Position numbers and translations under genes: made by a program. A DNA stretch of 29,501 nucleotides. Source: CAVYPR01 sp052145775. Lineage in GTDB: Bacteria; Actinomycetota; Acidimicrobiia; Acidimicrobiales; RAAP-2. The stretch is taken from positions 1 through 29,501 of the forward strand of contig JBKQNY010000214.1 in NCBI GenBank assembly GCA_052145775.1, given 5' to 3'. This document shows, one piece after another, positions 1 to 7,182 of this stretch; positions within the stretch are counted from its first letter, which is position 1, and each line of letters begins with the position of its first letter. Under the pieces are notes generated by a model that had not been told where the DNA came from, did not search any database, and saw only the letters and a list, made by a program, of their open reading frames with translations.

Positions 1-2139
1 CCGGGGCCGGGTCGGGCAAGACCCGGGTGCTCACCCGGCGCATCGCCCACCTGCTGGCCAACGGCGACGCCGCCCCCTGGGAGATCCTGGCCATCACCTT
101 CACCAACAAGGCGGCCGACGAGATGCGGCGCCGGGTGGTCGAGCTGGTCGGGCCGAGAGCCGAGCGGATGTGTGTCCACCTTCCACTCGGCCTGCCTGCG
201 CATCCTGCGCTCCCACGCCGACCGGCTCGGCTACCGGTCCGGGTTCACCGTCTACGACGACACCGACTCGCGCCGGATGGTGGAGATCGTCATGTCCGAG
301 CTGGGGCTCGACACCAAGCGGCTGCCGCCGCGCTCGGTGGGCGCGGTCATCGGCCAGGCCAAGGGGGAGCTCGTCGACGAGGGGCGGTTCGCCGAGGAGT
401 CGGCGAACGGCTCCGACCCGTTCCGCCGCCGCATCGCCGACGTCTACCTCGAGTACCAGCGGCGGCTGGTGGCGGCCAACGCCATGGACTTCGACGACCT
501 GCTGCTGCAGGCGGTGCGGCTGCTGCGCACCTGCGACGACGTGCGTGCCGCCTACCAGCAGCGGTTCCGCCACATCCTGGTCGACGAGTACCAGGACACC
601 AACCGGACCCAGAACGAGCTGATCGTCCTCTTGGGCAAGGACCACGGCAACGTCTGCGTGGTGGGCGACGGCGACCAGTCGGTCTACGCCTTCCGGGGCG
701 CCGACATGCGCAACATCCTCACCTTCGAGAAGGCGTTCGGCCCCACGACCACGGTCGTGCTCGAGCAGAACTACCGCTCCACCCAGACCATCCTCGACGC
801 CGCCAACGCGGTCATCGCCAACAACCTGGCGCGCCGGCCCAAGCGGCTCTTCACCGAGGGGGACCCGGGCGAGCCGATCCGCCGCTACCGGGCCGAGGAC
901 GAGCGCGACGAGGCCCAGTGGGTGGCCGCCGAGGTCCGGCGGCTCCGGCGTGACGAGGACCTCTCCTTCGGCGAGGTGGCCGTCTTCTACCGCACCAACG
1001 CCCAGAGCCGGGTGGTCGAGGAGGAGCTGGTGCGGGCCGCCGTCCCCTACAAGGTGATCGGCGGCACCCGCTTCTACGACCGCCGGGAGGTGAAGGACAT
1101 CCTCGCCTACCTGCGCCTCCTGGCCAACCCGGCCGACGAGGTCTCGGCGCGGCGCGTGGTCAACGTGCCCAAGCGGGGCATGGGCGCCACCTCGGTGGTG
1201 CGGCTGGCGGCCTGGGCGGCCGCCAACGGGCGCTCGCTGGCCGACGCCCTGGCGCACGCCGAGGAGGCCGGCCTCTCGGGGCGGGCCCTGCGGGGGGCCG
1301 GCGAGCTCGACGCGCTGCTCGCCGAGCTGCGCGAGGCCATGGGCCGGCTGGCCCCCGGCGAGCTCGTCCAGCTGGTGGCCGAGCGGACCGGCTACCTGGC
1401 CGAGCTGGTGGCCGAGCGGAGCCACGAAGCCGACGGCCGCCTGGAGAACGTGGCCGAGCTGGTCGGGGTGGCCGGCGAGTACGAGGAGCTCTCCGAGCTC
1501 TTGGAGACCGTGGCCCTGGTCTCGGACTCCGACGAGCTCGACGCCGACGGGGCCCGGGTCTCGCTCATGACCCTGCACACGGCCAAGGGGCTCGAGTTCC
1601 CGGCCGTCTTCCTGGTCGGCCTCGAGGACGGGATCTTCCCCCACTTCCGGGCCTTGGGCGAGCCGGCGGAGCTCGAGGAGGAGCGACGGCTCTGCTACGT
1701 GGGCATCACCCGGGCCCGCCGCTGGCTTCACCTCTCCCACGCCTGGGTGCGGACGCTGTGGGGCCGGACCTCCCACAACATCCCGAGCCGGTTCCTGGCC
1801 GAGGTCCCCGCCGGGCTCGTCACCGACGTGGGGCTCGTGGGCTCGGCGGGCGGCGCCCGCACCGCCGCATCGGCCGACGACGGGGGGCCCGGGACGGTCT
1901 TCGGCGCCGGGCGGGGACCGGCCATGGAGCGGCGTTCAGCGGGGCCCCGGCCCCGGCAGAGCACCGGGGCCGAGGGGCTCGGCCTGGTGGCGGGCGAGGC
2001 CGTGGTCCACGACCACTGGGGCGAGGGCGTGGTCGTGGCGGCCGACGGCGAGGACGAGCGGGCCCAGGCCACGGTGCGGTTCGCCTCGGTGGGGGAGAAG
2101 CGTCTCCTGCTGTCGGCCACCCCGTTGCGCCGGGCCTGA
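1..2139 (+). CDS. pcrA: UvrD/PcrA-family ATP-dependent DNA helicase, 5'-truncated and apparently frameshifted
   Basis: This is a superfamily 1A 3'-5' DNA helicase of repair and replication-fork processing. The window opens inside the gene: Walker A (GAGSGKTR) is read from base 3 and motif Ia (TFTNKAADEM) follows in the same frame. Near 171-174 the reading passes to another frame, which runs open to the TGA at 2139. That second frame starts VSTFHSACLRILR and carries motif II (VDEYQDTN), motif III (VVGDGDQSVYAFRG), motif IV (EQNYRST), motif V (TLHTAKGLEF), motif VI (YVGITRARR) and a C-terminal Tudor-like segment (VHDHWGEGVVV). Restoring two bases (atgtg[gg]tgtcc) would give the expected family sequence, so a 2-bp deletion or a sequencing error is likely. 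The N-terminus lies outside the window. The family is certain; whether the gene is intact is not. The short insertions around the motifs and the Tudor end fit PcrA/UvrD1 better than Rep or RecB. Confidence 0.9.
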   Translation, partial: PGPGRARPGCSPGASPTCWPTATPPPGRSWPSPSPTRRPTRCGAGWSSWSGREPSGCVSTFHSACLRILRSHADRLGYRSGFTVYDDTDSRRMVEIVMSELGLDTKRLPPRSVGAVIGQAKGELVDEGRFAEESANGSDPFRRRIADVYLEYQRRLVAANAMDFDDLLLQAVRLLRTCDDVRAAYQQRFRHILVDEYQDTNRTQNELIVLLGKDHGNVCVVGDGDQSVYAFRGADMRNILTFEKAFGPTTTVVLEQNYRSTQTILDAANAVIANNLARRPKRLFTEGDPGEPIRRYRAEDERDEAQWVAAEVRRLRRDEDLSFGEVAVFYRTNAQSRVVEEELVRAAVPYKVIGGTRFYDRREVKDILAYLRLLANPADEVSARRVVNVPKRGMGATSVVRLAAWAAANGRSLADALAHAEEAGLSGRALRGAGELDALLAELREAMGRLAPGELVQLVAERTGYLAELVAERSHEADGRLENVAELVGVAGEYEELSELLETVALVSDSDELDADGARVSLMTLHTAKGLEFPAVFLVGLEDGIFPHFRALGEPAELEEERRLCYVGITRARRWLHLSHAWVRTLWGRTSHNIPSRFLAEVPAGLVTDVGLVGSAGGARTAASADDGGPGTVFGAGRGPAMERRSAGPRPRQSTGAEGLGLVAGEAVVHDHWGEGVVVAADGEDERAQATVRFASVGEKRLLLSATPLRRA

Positions 2140-2199
2140 GGACCGGCCACGGCACCGGGCCGAGCCGTCCCGTCTGGCGTCCACCCGTACCCCCCCGCC

Positions 2200-2205
2200 T
2201 ATCAT
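2200..2205 (+). promoter_or_regulatory. -10 box (TATCAT) for the B12-binding subunit gene
   Basis: A TATCAT hexamer ends 8 nt before the ATG at 2214, and no Shine-Dalgarno sequence lies between. This fits an actinobacterial -10 box (TAnnnT) driving a leaderless transcript. No clear -35 is visible. Confidence 0.5.
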
Positions 2206-2213
2206 CGGCCCCG

Positions 2214-2630
2214 ATGAAGCGTCCGTACCGGGTGGTGGTGGCCAAGCCCGGCCTCGACGGCCACGACCGCGGGGCCAAGGTGATCGCCCGGGCCCTGCGT
2301 GACGACGGCTTCGAGGTCGTCTACACCGGCCTCCACCAGACCCCCGAGCAGGGGGTCGCCGCGGTGGTCCAGGAGGACGCCGACGCGCTCGGCCTCTCCC
2401 TGCTCTCCGGCGCCCACCTCACCCTGGTCCCCCGGGTGATCGAGGGGCTGGCCGACGCCGGGCGCGCCGACGTGGTCGTGGTGGTGGGCGGCATCATCCC
2501 CGAGGCCGACATCGCCTCCCTCAAGGCCATGGGCGTGGCCGAGGTCTTCACCCCGGGGGCGCCCCTCCCCTCCATCGGCCGCTGGCTGGCCGAGGCGCTC
2601 GACCGGCGCGAGGAGGCGCTCGGGGTGTAG
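2214..2630 (+). CDS. Methylmalonyl-CoA mutase small, cobalamin-binding (C-terminal domain) subunit
   Basis: This 138-aa protein is a complete stand-alone B12-binding domain of the methylmalonyl-CoA mutase family. That family interconverts methylmalonyl-CoA and succinyl-CoA using adenosylcobalamin. Signature elements are visible in order: GLDGHDRGAKVIA (the DxHxxG motif whose His is the lower axial cobalt ligand), LSLLSGAH (the SxL loop) and VVGGIIP (the GG motif). The length of about 138 aa matches small subunits of split mutases. The large catalytic subunit is not in this window. The ATG at 2214 was chosen because the family N-terminus (KRPYRVVVAKPGLDGHD) begins there and a -10 box sits just upstream. 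sucC starts about 90 bp downstream, so the reaction product enters the TCA step encoded next door. The true partner could be another acyl-CoA mutase large subunit. Confidence 0.88.
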   Translation: MKRPYRVVVAKPGLDGHDRGAKVIARALRDDGFEVVYTGLHQTPEQGVAAVVQEDADALGLSLLSGAHLTLVPRVIEGLADAGRADVVVVVGGIIPEADIASLKAMGVAEVFTPGAPLPSIGRWLAEALDRREEALGV

Positions 2631-2703
2631 CACCGCCCCGACCACCCCGACCACCCCGACCGGCCGACCGGGCCGCCTTCGACACCCCATCTTCGAGCAG
2701 ACC

Positions 2704-2710
2704 AAAGGAG
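2704..2710 (+). promoter_or_regulatory. Shine-Dalgarno of sucC
   Basis: AAAGGAG lies 8 nt before the GTG at 2719. It supports that non-ATG start, which also matches the family N-terminus (DLFEYQGKQ). Confidence 0.8.
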
Positions 2711-2718
2711 CGCAGCGC

Positions 2719-3861
2719 GTGGACCTCTTCGAGTACCAGGGCAAGCAGTACTTCGCCCGCTACGGCATCCCGACCTCGCCGGGAGGCGCCGCCGACACCG
2801 TCGACGAGGCCGTGGCCCAGGCCGACGCGGCCGGCTACCCGGTCGTGGTGAAGGCCCAGGTGAAGGTGGGCGGCCGGGGGAAGGCCGGGGGGATCAAGCT
2901 GGCGGCCGACTCCGCCGAGGCCCGCCGCCACGCCGGGGCCATCCTGGGCATGGACATCAAGGGCCACACCGTCCACCGCCTGTGGGTGGAGCACGCCTCG
3001 GACATCGCCAAGGAGTACTACGCCAGCTTCACCCTCGACCGCCTGGCCAAGAACCACCTGGGCATGCTCTCTGCCGAGGGCGGTGTGGAGATCGAGGAGG
3101 TGGCGGCCACCAACCCCGGGGCCATCGCCCGCATCCACGTCGACCCGGTGAAGGGGCTCGACGCCGACAGCGCCCGGCGCTGGGTGGACGAGGCCGGCCT
3201 GGACGAGGCGGCCCGCGAGCAGGCGGCCGACCTCCTCTTGAAGCTCTACGCCTGCTACGTGGAGGGTGACTGCGATCTGGCGGAGATCAACCCGCTCATC
3301 CTCACCACCGACGGCCGGGTGCACGCCCTCGACGCCAAGGTCACGCTCGACGACAACGCCGCCTTCCGCCACCCCGAGTGGGAGGAGTACGCGGCGACCG
3401 AGACCGAGGACCCCCGGGAGCGGATGGCCAAGGAGAAGGGACTCAACTACATCGGCCTGTCGGGCACGGTGGGGATCATCGCCAACGGGGCGGGCCTGGC
3501 CATGAGCACCCTCGACGTGGTGAACCAGGTGGGCGGCTCGGCGGCCAACTTCCTTGACATCGGGGGCGGGGCCAACGCCGACGTCATGTCGGCCGCACTC
3601 GAGGTCATCAACGCCGACCCCGCCGTCCGGTCGATCCTGGTCAACATCTTCGGCGGCATCACCCGGGTGGACGAGGTGGCCAAGGGGGTCATCGAGGCGC
3701 TCTCGCGGGTCGACCTGCGCTCGCCCATCGTCCTGCGCCTCGACGGCACGAACGCCGAGGAGGGCCGGTCGCTGCTCGCCCCCCACCTCTCGGACCGACT
3801 GATCGCCGAGCCCACCATGATCGACGCCGCCCGCCGGGCCGTGGCCCTGGCCGGCCGGTAG
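2719..3861 (+). CDS. sucC: Succinate-CoA ligase (ADP-forming) beta subunit
   Basis: SucC is the nucleotide-binding beta chain of the TCA-cycle enzyme that converts succinyl-CoA, ADP/GDP and phosphate to succinate, CoA and NTP. The 380-aa length is typical. The N-terminus DLFEYQGKQYFARYGIP is diagnostic. The ATP-grasp part shows VVKAQVKVGGRGKAGGIK near residues 36-53, and EINPLIL plus the acidic LDAKVTLDD provide the Mg-nucleotide site. The C-terminal flavodoxin-like domain shows NIFGGITRVDEVAKG, where the phosphohistidine loop of SucD docks. It starts with GTG behind a strong ribosome site. sucD follows after 38 bp in the same direction, so the two are very likely co-transcribed. Confidence 0.97.
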   Translation: MDLFEYQGKQYFARYGIPTSPGGAADTVDEAVAQADAAGYPVVVKAQVKVGGRGKAGGIKLAADSAEARRHAGAILGMDIKGHTVHRLWVEHASDIAKEYYASFTLDRLAKNHLGMLSAEGGVEIEEVAATNPGAIARIHVDPVKGLDADSARRWVDEAGLDEAAREQAADLLLKLYACYVEGDCDLAEINPLILTTDGRVHALDAKVTLDDNAAFRHPEWEEYAATETEDPRERMAKEKGLNYIGLSGTVGIIANGAGLAMSTLDVVNQVGGSAANFLDIGGGANADVMSAALEVINADPAVRSILVNIFGGITRVDEVAKGVIEALSRVDLRSPIVLRLDGTNAEEGRSLLAPHLSDRLIAEPTMIDAARRAVALAGR

Positions 3862-3888
3862 CCCGGCCCAACCGCTCTTTAGGGAAAC

Positions 3889-3894
3889 GAGGAG
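3889..3894 (+). promoter_or_regulatory. Shine-Dalgarno of sucD
   Basis: GAGGAG lies 5 nt before the GTG at 3900 and supports that start. Confidence 0.75.
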
Positions 3895-3899
3895 AAACC

Positions 3900-4787
3900 G
3901 TGAGCATCTTCGTCGACGAGACGACCACCGTGGTGATCCAGGGGATCAGCCCGACCAGCCAGGGCCTCTTCCACGGCCTGCGCAACCGCGCCTACGGAAC
4001 CAAGGTGGTGGCGGGCACCAACCCCAAGCGAGGCGGGGAGGAGATCGAGGGGATCCCGGTCTTCGCCTCGGTGGCCGAGGCGGTGGAGGCCACCGGGGCC
4101 ACCGCCTCGTTCATCTCGGTGCCCCCGCCGCACGCCGCCGCGGCCGTGCTCGAGGCCGCCGCCGCCGGCATCGCCTTCGTGGTCTGCATCACCGAGGGCA
4201 TCCCGGCCCAGGACGAGGCCCTGGCCTACAACCGCCTGGCCGAGGAGTTTCCGGCCACCCGGCTGCTCGGGCCCAACTGCCCGGGGATCATCTCCCCGGG
4301 CAAGTGCAACATCGGGATCACCTCGGGTGACATCGCCATGGCCGGGGGGCCGGTGGGCATCGTGAGCCGCTCGGGCACCCTCACCTACCAGGCGCTCCAC
4401 GAGCTCTCCCAGCAGGGCGTGGGCCAGACGACCTGCGTGGGCATCGGCGGGGACCCGGTGCCGGGGACCAACTTCATCGACTGCCTGGAGGCCTTCGAGG
4501 CCGATCCCGACACCAAGGCGGTGATGATGATCGGCGAGATCGGGGGCTCCGAGGAGGAGCGGGCCGCCGCCTTCATCGCCGGGTCGATGACCAAGCCGGT
4601 GGTGTCCTACATCGCCGGGGTGACGGCCCCCCCGGGCCGCAAGATGGGCCACGCCGGAGCCATCATCTCGGGCTCCCAGGGGACGGCCCAGGCCAAGATG
4701 GCCGCACTGTCCGAGGCCGGGGTCACCGTGGCCCAGAACCCGACCGAGGCCGGCCTGGCCATGGTCGAGGTGGTGAAGGCGCTGTAG
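3900..4787 (+). CDS. sucD: Succinate-CoA ligase alpha subunit
   Basis: SucD is the CoA-binding, phosphohistidine-carrying alpha chain of succinyl-CoA synthetase and the partner of the upstream SucC. It is 295 aa, the usual length. Visible landmarks are the Rossmann CoA domain (VVIQGISPTSQGLFH; YGTKVVAGTNPKRGG), LLGPNCPGIISPG, VGIVSRSGTLTY, IGGDPVPGTNF, MIGEIGGSEEE and the active-site phosphohistidine loop GHAGAIISG. The first CoA-binding loop departs from the usual TGxxG pattern; here it reads SPTSQG. It starts with GTG. The N-terminal sequence IFVDETTTVVIQG aligns with SucD starts. Confidence 0.96.
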   Translation: MSIFVDETTTVVIQGISPTSQGLFHGLRNRAYGTKVVAGTNPKRGGEEIEGIPVFASVAEAVEATGATASFISVPPPHAAAAVLEAAAAGIAFVVCITEGIPAQDEALAYNRLAEEFPATRLLGPNCPGIISPGKCNIGITSGDIAMAGGPVGIVSRSGTLTYQALHELSQQGVGQTTCVGIGGDPVPGTNFIDCLEAFEADPDTKAVMMIGEIGGSEEERAAAFIAGSMTKPVVSYIAGVTAPPGRKMGHAGAIISGSQGTAQAKMAALSEAGVTVAQNPTEAGLAMVEVVKAL

Positions 4788-5113
4788 GACTGAGCCCTTG
4801 TCGGGTTCGGCAGCAAGGTGCGAGAGAGGTTGGCGAGATTCGAGCCCTGACACGCCCCTTTGGCGCAATATGAACTGCCGTTCCGTCGCGGGGCTGCGAC
4901 CCGAGATGCCAAACGCTGACCCGAGACCGCAGAAGACCGGTGGGGCTCACGCCCTGGTGGCGGCGGTCGTTTGAGGGCAGAACCAAGCGGTACTGCCGTT
5001 CTTAGGGGCGGGAGAACACGGGATCTTGACGGGGCGCTGGCGACGGCGCCCGGTTCGGAAGTGAGGAGAGGTGGAGGTTGTTGCCAACCTCCTCTCCCAC
5101 CTTGCTGCCGGAC
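4788..5113. other. Non-coding gap between convergent sucD and the phosphoesterase gene
   Basis: This stretch of about 325 bp has no credible gene. It contains a 10-bp direct repeat (ACTGCCGTTC near 4874 and again near 4991) and the hairpin listed separately. I saw no tRNA or riboswitch fold. Confidence 0.5.
5072..5091. terminator. Hairpin between convergent genes, possible bidirectional terminator
   Basis: GGAGGTTG and CAACCTCC form a perfect 8-bp stem around the loop TTGC. A bulge allows further pairing on both sides (GAGG/TCTC). It lies just before the stop codon of the minus-strand phosphoesterase and downstream of sucD. No T-run follows on either strand, so intrinsic termination is plausible but unproven. 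Confidence 0.45.
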
Positions 5114-6448
5114 CTAGCCCCTGTTGAAGACGTCGGCGCCGAAGGGGGCGAGGCCCGGGGCCGCGGCGTAGCCCAGGTGGCCGTGGCCGTCGGTGCCCCC
5201 GGTGGTGAGCCCGAGGAGGTCCTCGTAGCTGCGCAGGGCCGAGTAGTGGTTGTAAGGGGTGGTGTCCACGCTGCCGGCCTTGAGGTACCGGCTGTTGAGC
5301 AGGAGGGCCCCGACCCTCCCGCCGCCGGGGGCCTGGGCGTCGGTGTCGTTGGGGTTACCCGGGGCCGGGGTGTTGGGGCCGGGCTGCTCGTGGCAGCAGC
5401 CGTCGGCGTATGTGGGGTAGACCGACGGGTCGACGTCGGCCTCGTCGAAGGTGATCACCACCAGCATCGAGCCCGAGCGGTAGGCGGGGGAGGCCAGGAT
5501 GGCCGGCACCCAGTGGCGCAGGAAGTCGTCGGCCCCGACCAGGCCGCCCTGGTGGGTGCCTGTGCTGTTGGTCCCGGCGCACGGTGTGTCGTGGCCGTCG
5601 TCGCACACGTCGGGGGTGACGAAGGCGAAGCGCGGGGTCGTCGAGGCCTTCGAGAGGTCCCGGGCCAGGTGGCCCGAGGCCGACGGTTTCCCGTCGGCCG
5701 CCAGGGTCCCGAGCGGGACCACGTTGGCGTCGCAGAGGGCCTGGTCGTCGATGATCGAGTGGAACCAGACGAAGGGATCGTGGCGGGTGACGTACTGGTC
5801 TGTGGGGGTGGCCACCACCGCCGTCTTCCCCCCGAGGGCCGGGTGGCCGCAGTCGGTCCCCCCCGCGGGGTCGGCCACCCCGCCGTCGCGGGCCGCTGTG
5901 TCGCCCATCTGCTCCTGGTAGGCGCGCCACGAGGCGACGTGGGTCGTCGGGTTCGGCGGGTACTTGGTGTCGAGCTGTGTGGCGATGGTGGCCACCGAGG
6001 GCGGGTAGACGCACCCCTCGCCCTTCACCTGTCCGCCTGTGGCGGGGGTGCCCGGTGTCACGTTCACGAACCCCGGCGAGACGCAGTCGCCCTGGGTGCT
6101 GGTGGTCGGGGCCTGACCGGACACCTGGGCGATGTAGTTGTCCAGGCTGACGTGGCCGATGGCGTAGTAGTCCGAGAGCAGCTCGCCCTCGGGCCGCAGG
6201 GCCTTGTTCAGGTAGGTGGCCGGCGAGGAGGGGCCGAAGGTCGCCTCGAACCCCTCGTTCTCGAGCTCGATGACCATGATGTGGTCGATCTTCCCCGGGG
6301 CGAGCGCGGCCCGGGGCGCCGCCGAGCCCTTGGCCCCGGCCGGACCGGCGGCGACCAGGGACGAGCCGCACAGGGCGGCGGTGGCCAGCGCGGCGGCGGC
6401 CAGCGCGGTGCGCCGGCGGCTCGCTCGGGCGTGCACGGTCGGTGGCAA
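5114..6448 (-). CDS. Secreted phosphoesterase-family (PF04185, AcpA/phospholipase C-like) protein
   Basis: This 444-aa exported hydrolase belongs to the phosphoesterase superfamily that includes acid phosphatase AcpA and phospholipase C. These cleave phosphate mono- or diesters outside the cell. After a signal peptide (basic ARASRRRT, then an alanine-rich core ending AGPAGAKG) comes IDHIMVIELENEGFEATFG, the family's metal-binding start with the nucleophile region. Later come HVSLDNYIAQVSGQ, VITFDEADVD and GRVGALLLNSRYLKAG, then the characteristic end YNHYSALRSYEDLLGL. I chose the TTG at 6448 because AGGAGG (6455-6460) sits 6 nt upstream; the GTG at 6436 is the alternative. It is on the opposite strand from all surrounding core genes and interrupts the sucD-purN neighbourhood. 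The exact substrate cannot be told. Confidence 0.85.
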   Translation of the reverse strand: MPPTVHARASRRRTALAAAALATAALCGSSLVAAGPAGAKGSAAPRAALAPGKIDHIMVIELENEGFEATFGPSSPATYLNKALRPEGELLSDYYAIGHVSLDNYIAQVSGQAPTTSTQGDCVSPGFVNVTPGTPATGGQVKGEGCVYPPSVATIATQLDTKYPPNPTTHVASWRAYQEQMGDTAARDGGVADPAGGTDCGHPALGGKTAVVATPTDQYVTRHDPFVWFHSIIDDQALCDANVVPLGTLAADGKPSASGHLARDLSKASTTPRFAFVTPDVCDDGHDTPCAGTNSTGTHQGGLVGADDFLRHWVPAILASPAYRSGSMLVVITFDEADVDPSVYPTYADGCCHEQPGPNTPAPGNPNDTDAQAPGGGRVGALLLNSRYLKAGSVDTTPYNHYSALRSYEDLLGLTTGGTDGHGHLGYAAAPGLAPFGADVFNRG

Positions 6449-6454
6449 GGCTCC

Positions 6455-6460
6455 CCTCCT
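6455..6460 (-). promoter_or_regulatory. Shine-Dalgarno deciding the TTG start of the phosphoesterase
   Basis: On the minus strand AGGAGG precedes the TTG at 6448 by 6 nt. It is about 18 nt from the in-frame GTG at 6436, which is too far. This favours the rare TTG start. Confidence 0.6.
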
Positions 6461-6504
6461 CGAGGCTCGTGGGCCGCCGGCGGGCCGCCCGGCCGGGCCG
6501 CAGC

Positions 6505-6510
6505 ACCCTA
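6505..6510 (-). promoter_or_regulatory. Candidate -10 box (TAGGGT) of the phosphoesterase
   Basis: TAGGGT on the minus strand lies about 57 nt upstream of the TTG start in the divergent phosphoesterase/purN intergenic region. It fits TAnnnT, but no convincing -35 was found. Confidence 0.3.
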
Positions 6511-6552
6511 GCGGGACGTCTTGGTTGTGGTCGGTCGCCCCCCCCACGTTGG

Positions 6553-6558
6553 TAGCGT
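6553..6558 (+). promoter_or_regulatory. -10 box (TAGCGT) of purN
   Basis: TAGCGT ends 6 nt before the purN GTG with no ribosome site in between, which suggests a leaderless purN-purH transcript. Confidence 0.5.
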
Positions 6559-6564
6559 GGCGCC

Positions 6565-7182
6565 GTGCGAGCGGCAGTCCTGGTCTCCGGCAGCGGAACG
6601 ATCCTGCGCGCCATGATGGCGGCCGGCGTGCCGGTGGCGGTGGTGGTGAGCGACCGCCCGTGCCCGGCCCTCGAGGTGGCCCGGGAGGCGGGGGTGGAGG
6701 CCCAGCTCCTCGACCGGCGCCAGTGGGGGGGATTCGGCCCGGGGTTCGACCGCCAGGGGTACACCGAGGCCCTGACCGCCCTTTTGTCCGAGCGCTCGCC
6801 CGACCTCGTGGCCATGGCCGGCTTCGGGACCGTCCTAGCCGAGCCGGTGCACGCCGCTTTCGGCGGACGGATCCTCAACACCCACCCCGCCCTCCTGCCC
6901 GCCTTCCCGGGCTGGCACGCGGTGGCCGACGCCCTGGCCGCCGGCGTGGCGGTGACCGGCTGCACGGTCCACCTGGCGACGCTCGAGATGGACGCCGGTC
7001 CGGTGCTGGCCCAGGAGGAGGTGGCGGTGGTCTCGGGGGACACCGTGGACTCGCTCCACGAGCGGATCAAGGAGGTCGAGCGGCGGCTCTACCCGGCCAC
7101 CGTGCTCCGGGCGCTCGACGAGCTGGAGAGGAACGGCTCGCTCGAGGGCATGGCCGCGGTGGCGGCGGAGGGCCGGGCGTGA
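6565..7182 (+). CDS. purN: Phosphoribosylglycinamide formyltransferase
   Basis: PurN transfers the formyl group of 10-formyl-tetrahydrofolate to GAR in step 3 of purine synthesis. The protein is 205 aa, the normal size. Landmarks are the N-terminal AVLVSGSGTILRAM, MAGFGTVL, ILNTHPALLPAFPG (catalytic Asn and His), GCTVH and MDAGPVLAQEE (catalytic Asp). The phosphate-binding loop reads GSGTIL where the family normally has an Asn (GS/TNLQ). Its stop overlaps the purH start in a GTGA quadruplet, so translation is coupled. The GTG start at 6565 is supported by the family N-terminus and by the -10 box immediately upstream. Confidence 0.93.
   Translation: MRAAVLVSGSGTILRAMMAAGVPVAVVVSDRPCPALEVAREAGVEAQLLDRRQWGGFGPGFDRQGYTEALTALLSERSPDLVAMAGFGTVLAEPVHAAFGGRILNTHPALLPAFPGWHAVADALAAGVAVTGCTVHLATLEMDAGPVLAQEEVAVVSGDTVDSLHERIKEVERRLYPATVLRALDELERNGSLEGMAAVAAEGRA

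Noticed and set aside
160..182. Programmed ribosomal frameshift in the helicase
   Set aside because: No slippery heptamer or downstream structure is evident, and a simple 2-bp loss explains the junction.
1..2139. HelR-type rifamycin-tolerance helicase linked to the rph/RAE system
   Set aside because: The gene has classic PcrA/UvrD motifs and a C-terminal Tudor-like segment, and lies about 16 kb from rph with no RAE-like site near it in the window.
2634..2663. Short tandem repeat (ACCACCCCG-type, about three units) before sucC
   Set aside because: Too short and too typical of G/C-rich intergenic sequence to call functional.
4788..5060. Possible tRNA remnant (GATTCGAGCCC resembles a T-arm)
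   Set aside because: The flanking bases do not pair into a T-stem and no acceptor or anticodon stem could be built.
5078..6511. Long plus-strand open frame opposite the phosphoesterase
   Set aside because: It is a shadow frame: low-complexity Gly/Arg/Val product without motifs, whereas the minus strand encodes a complete known family with a signal peptide.
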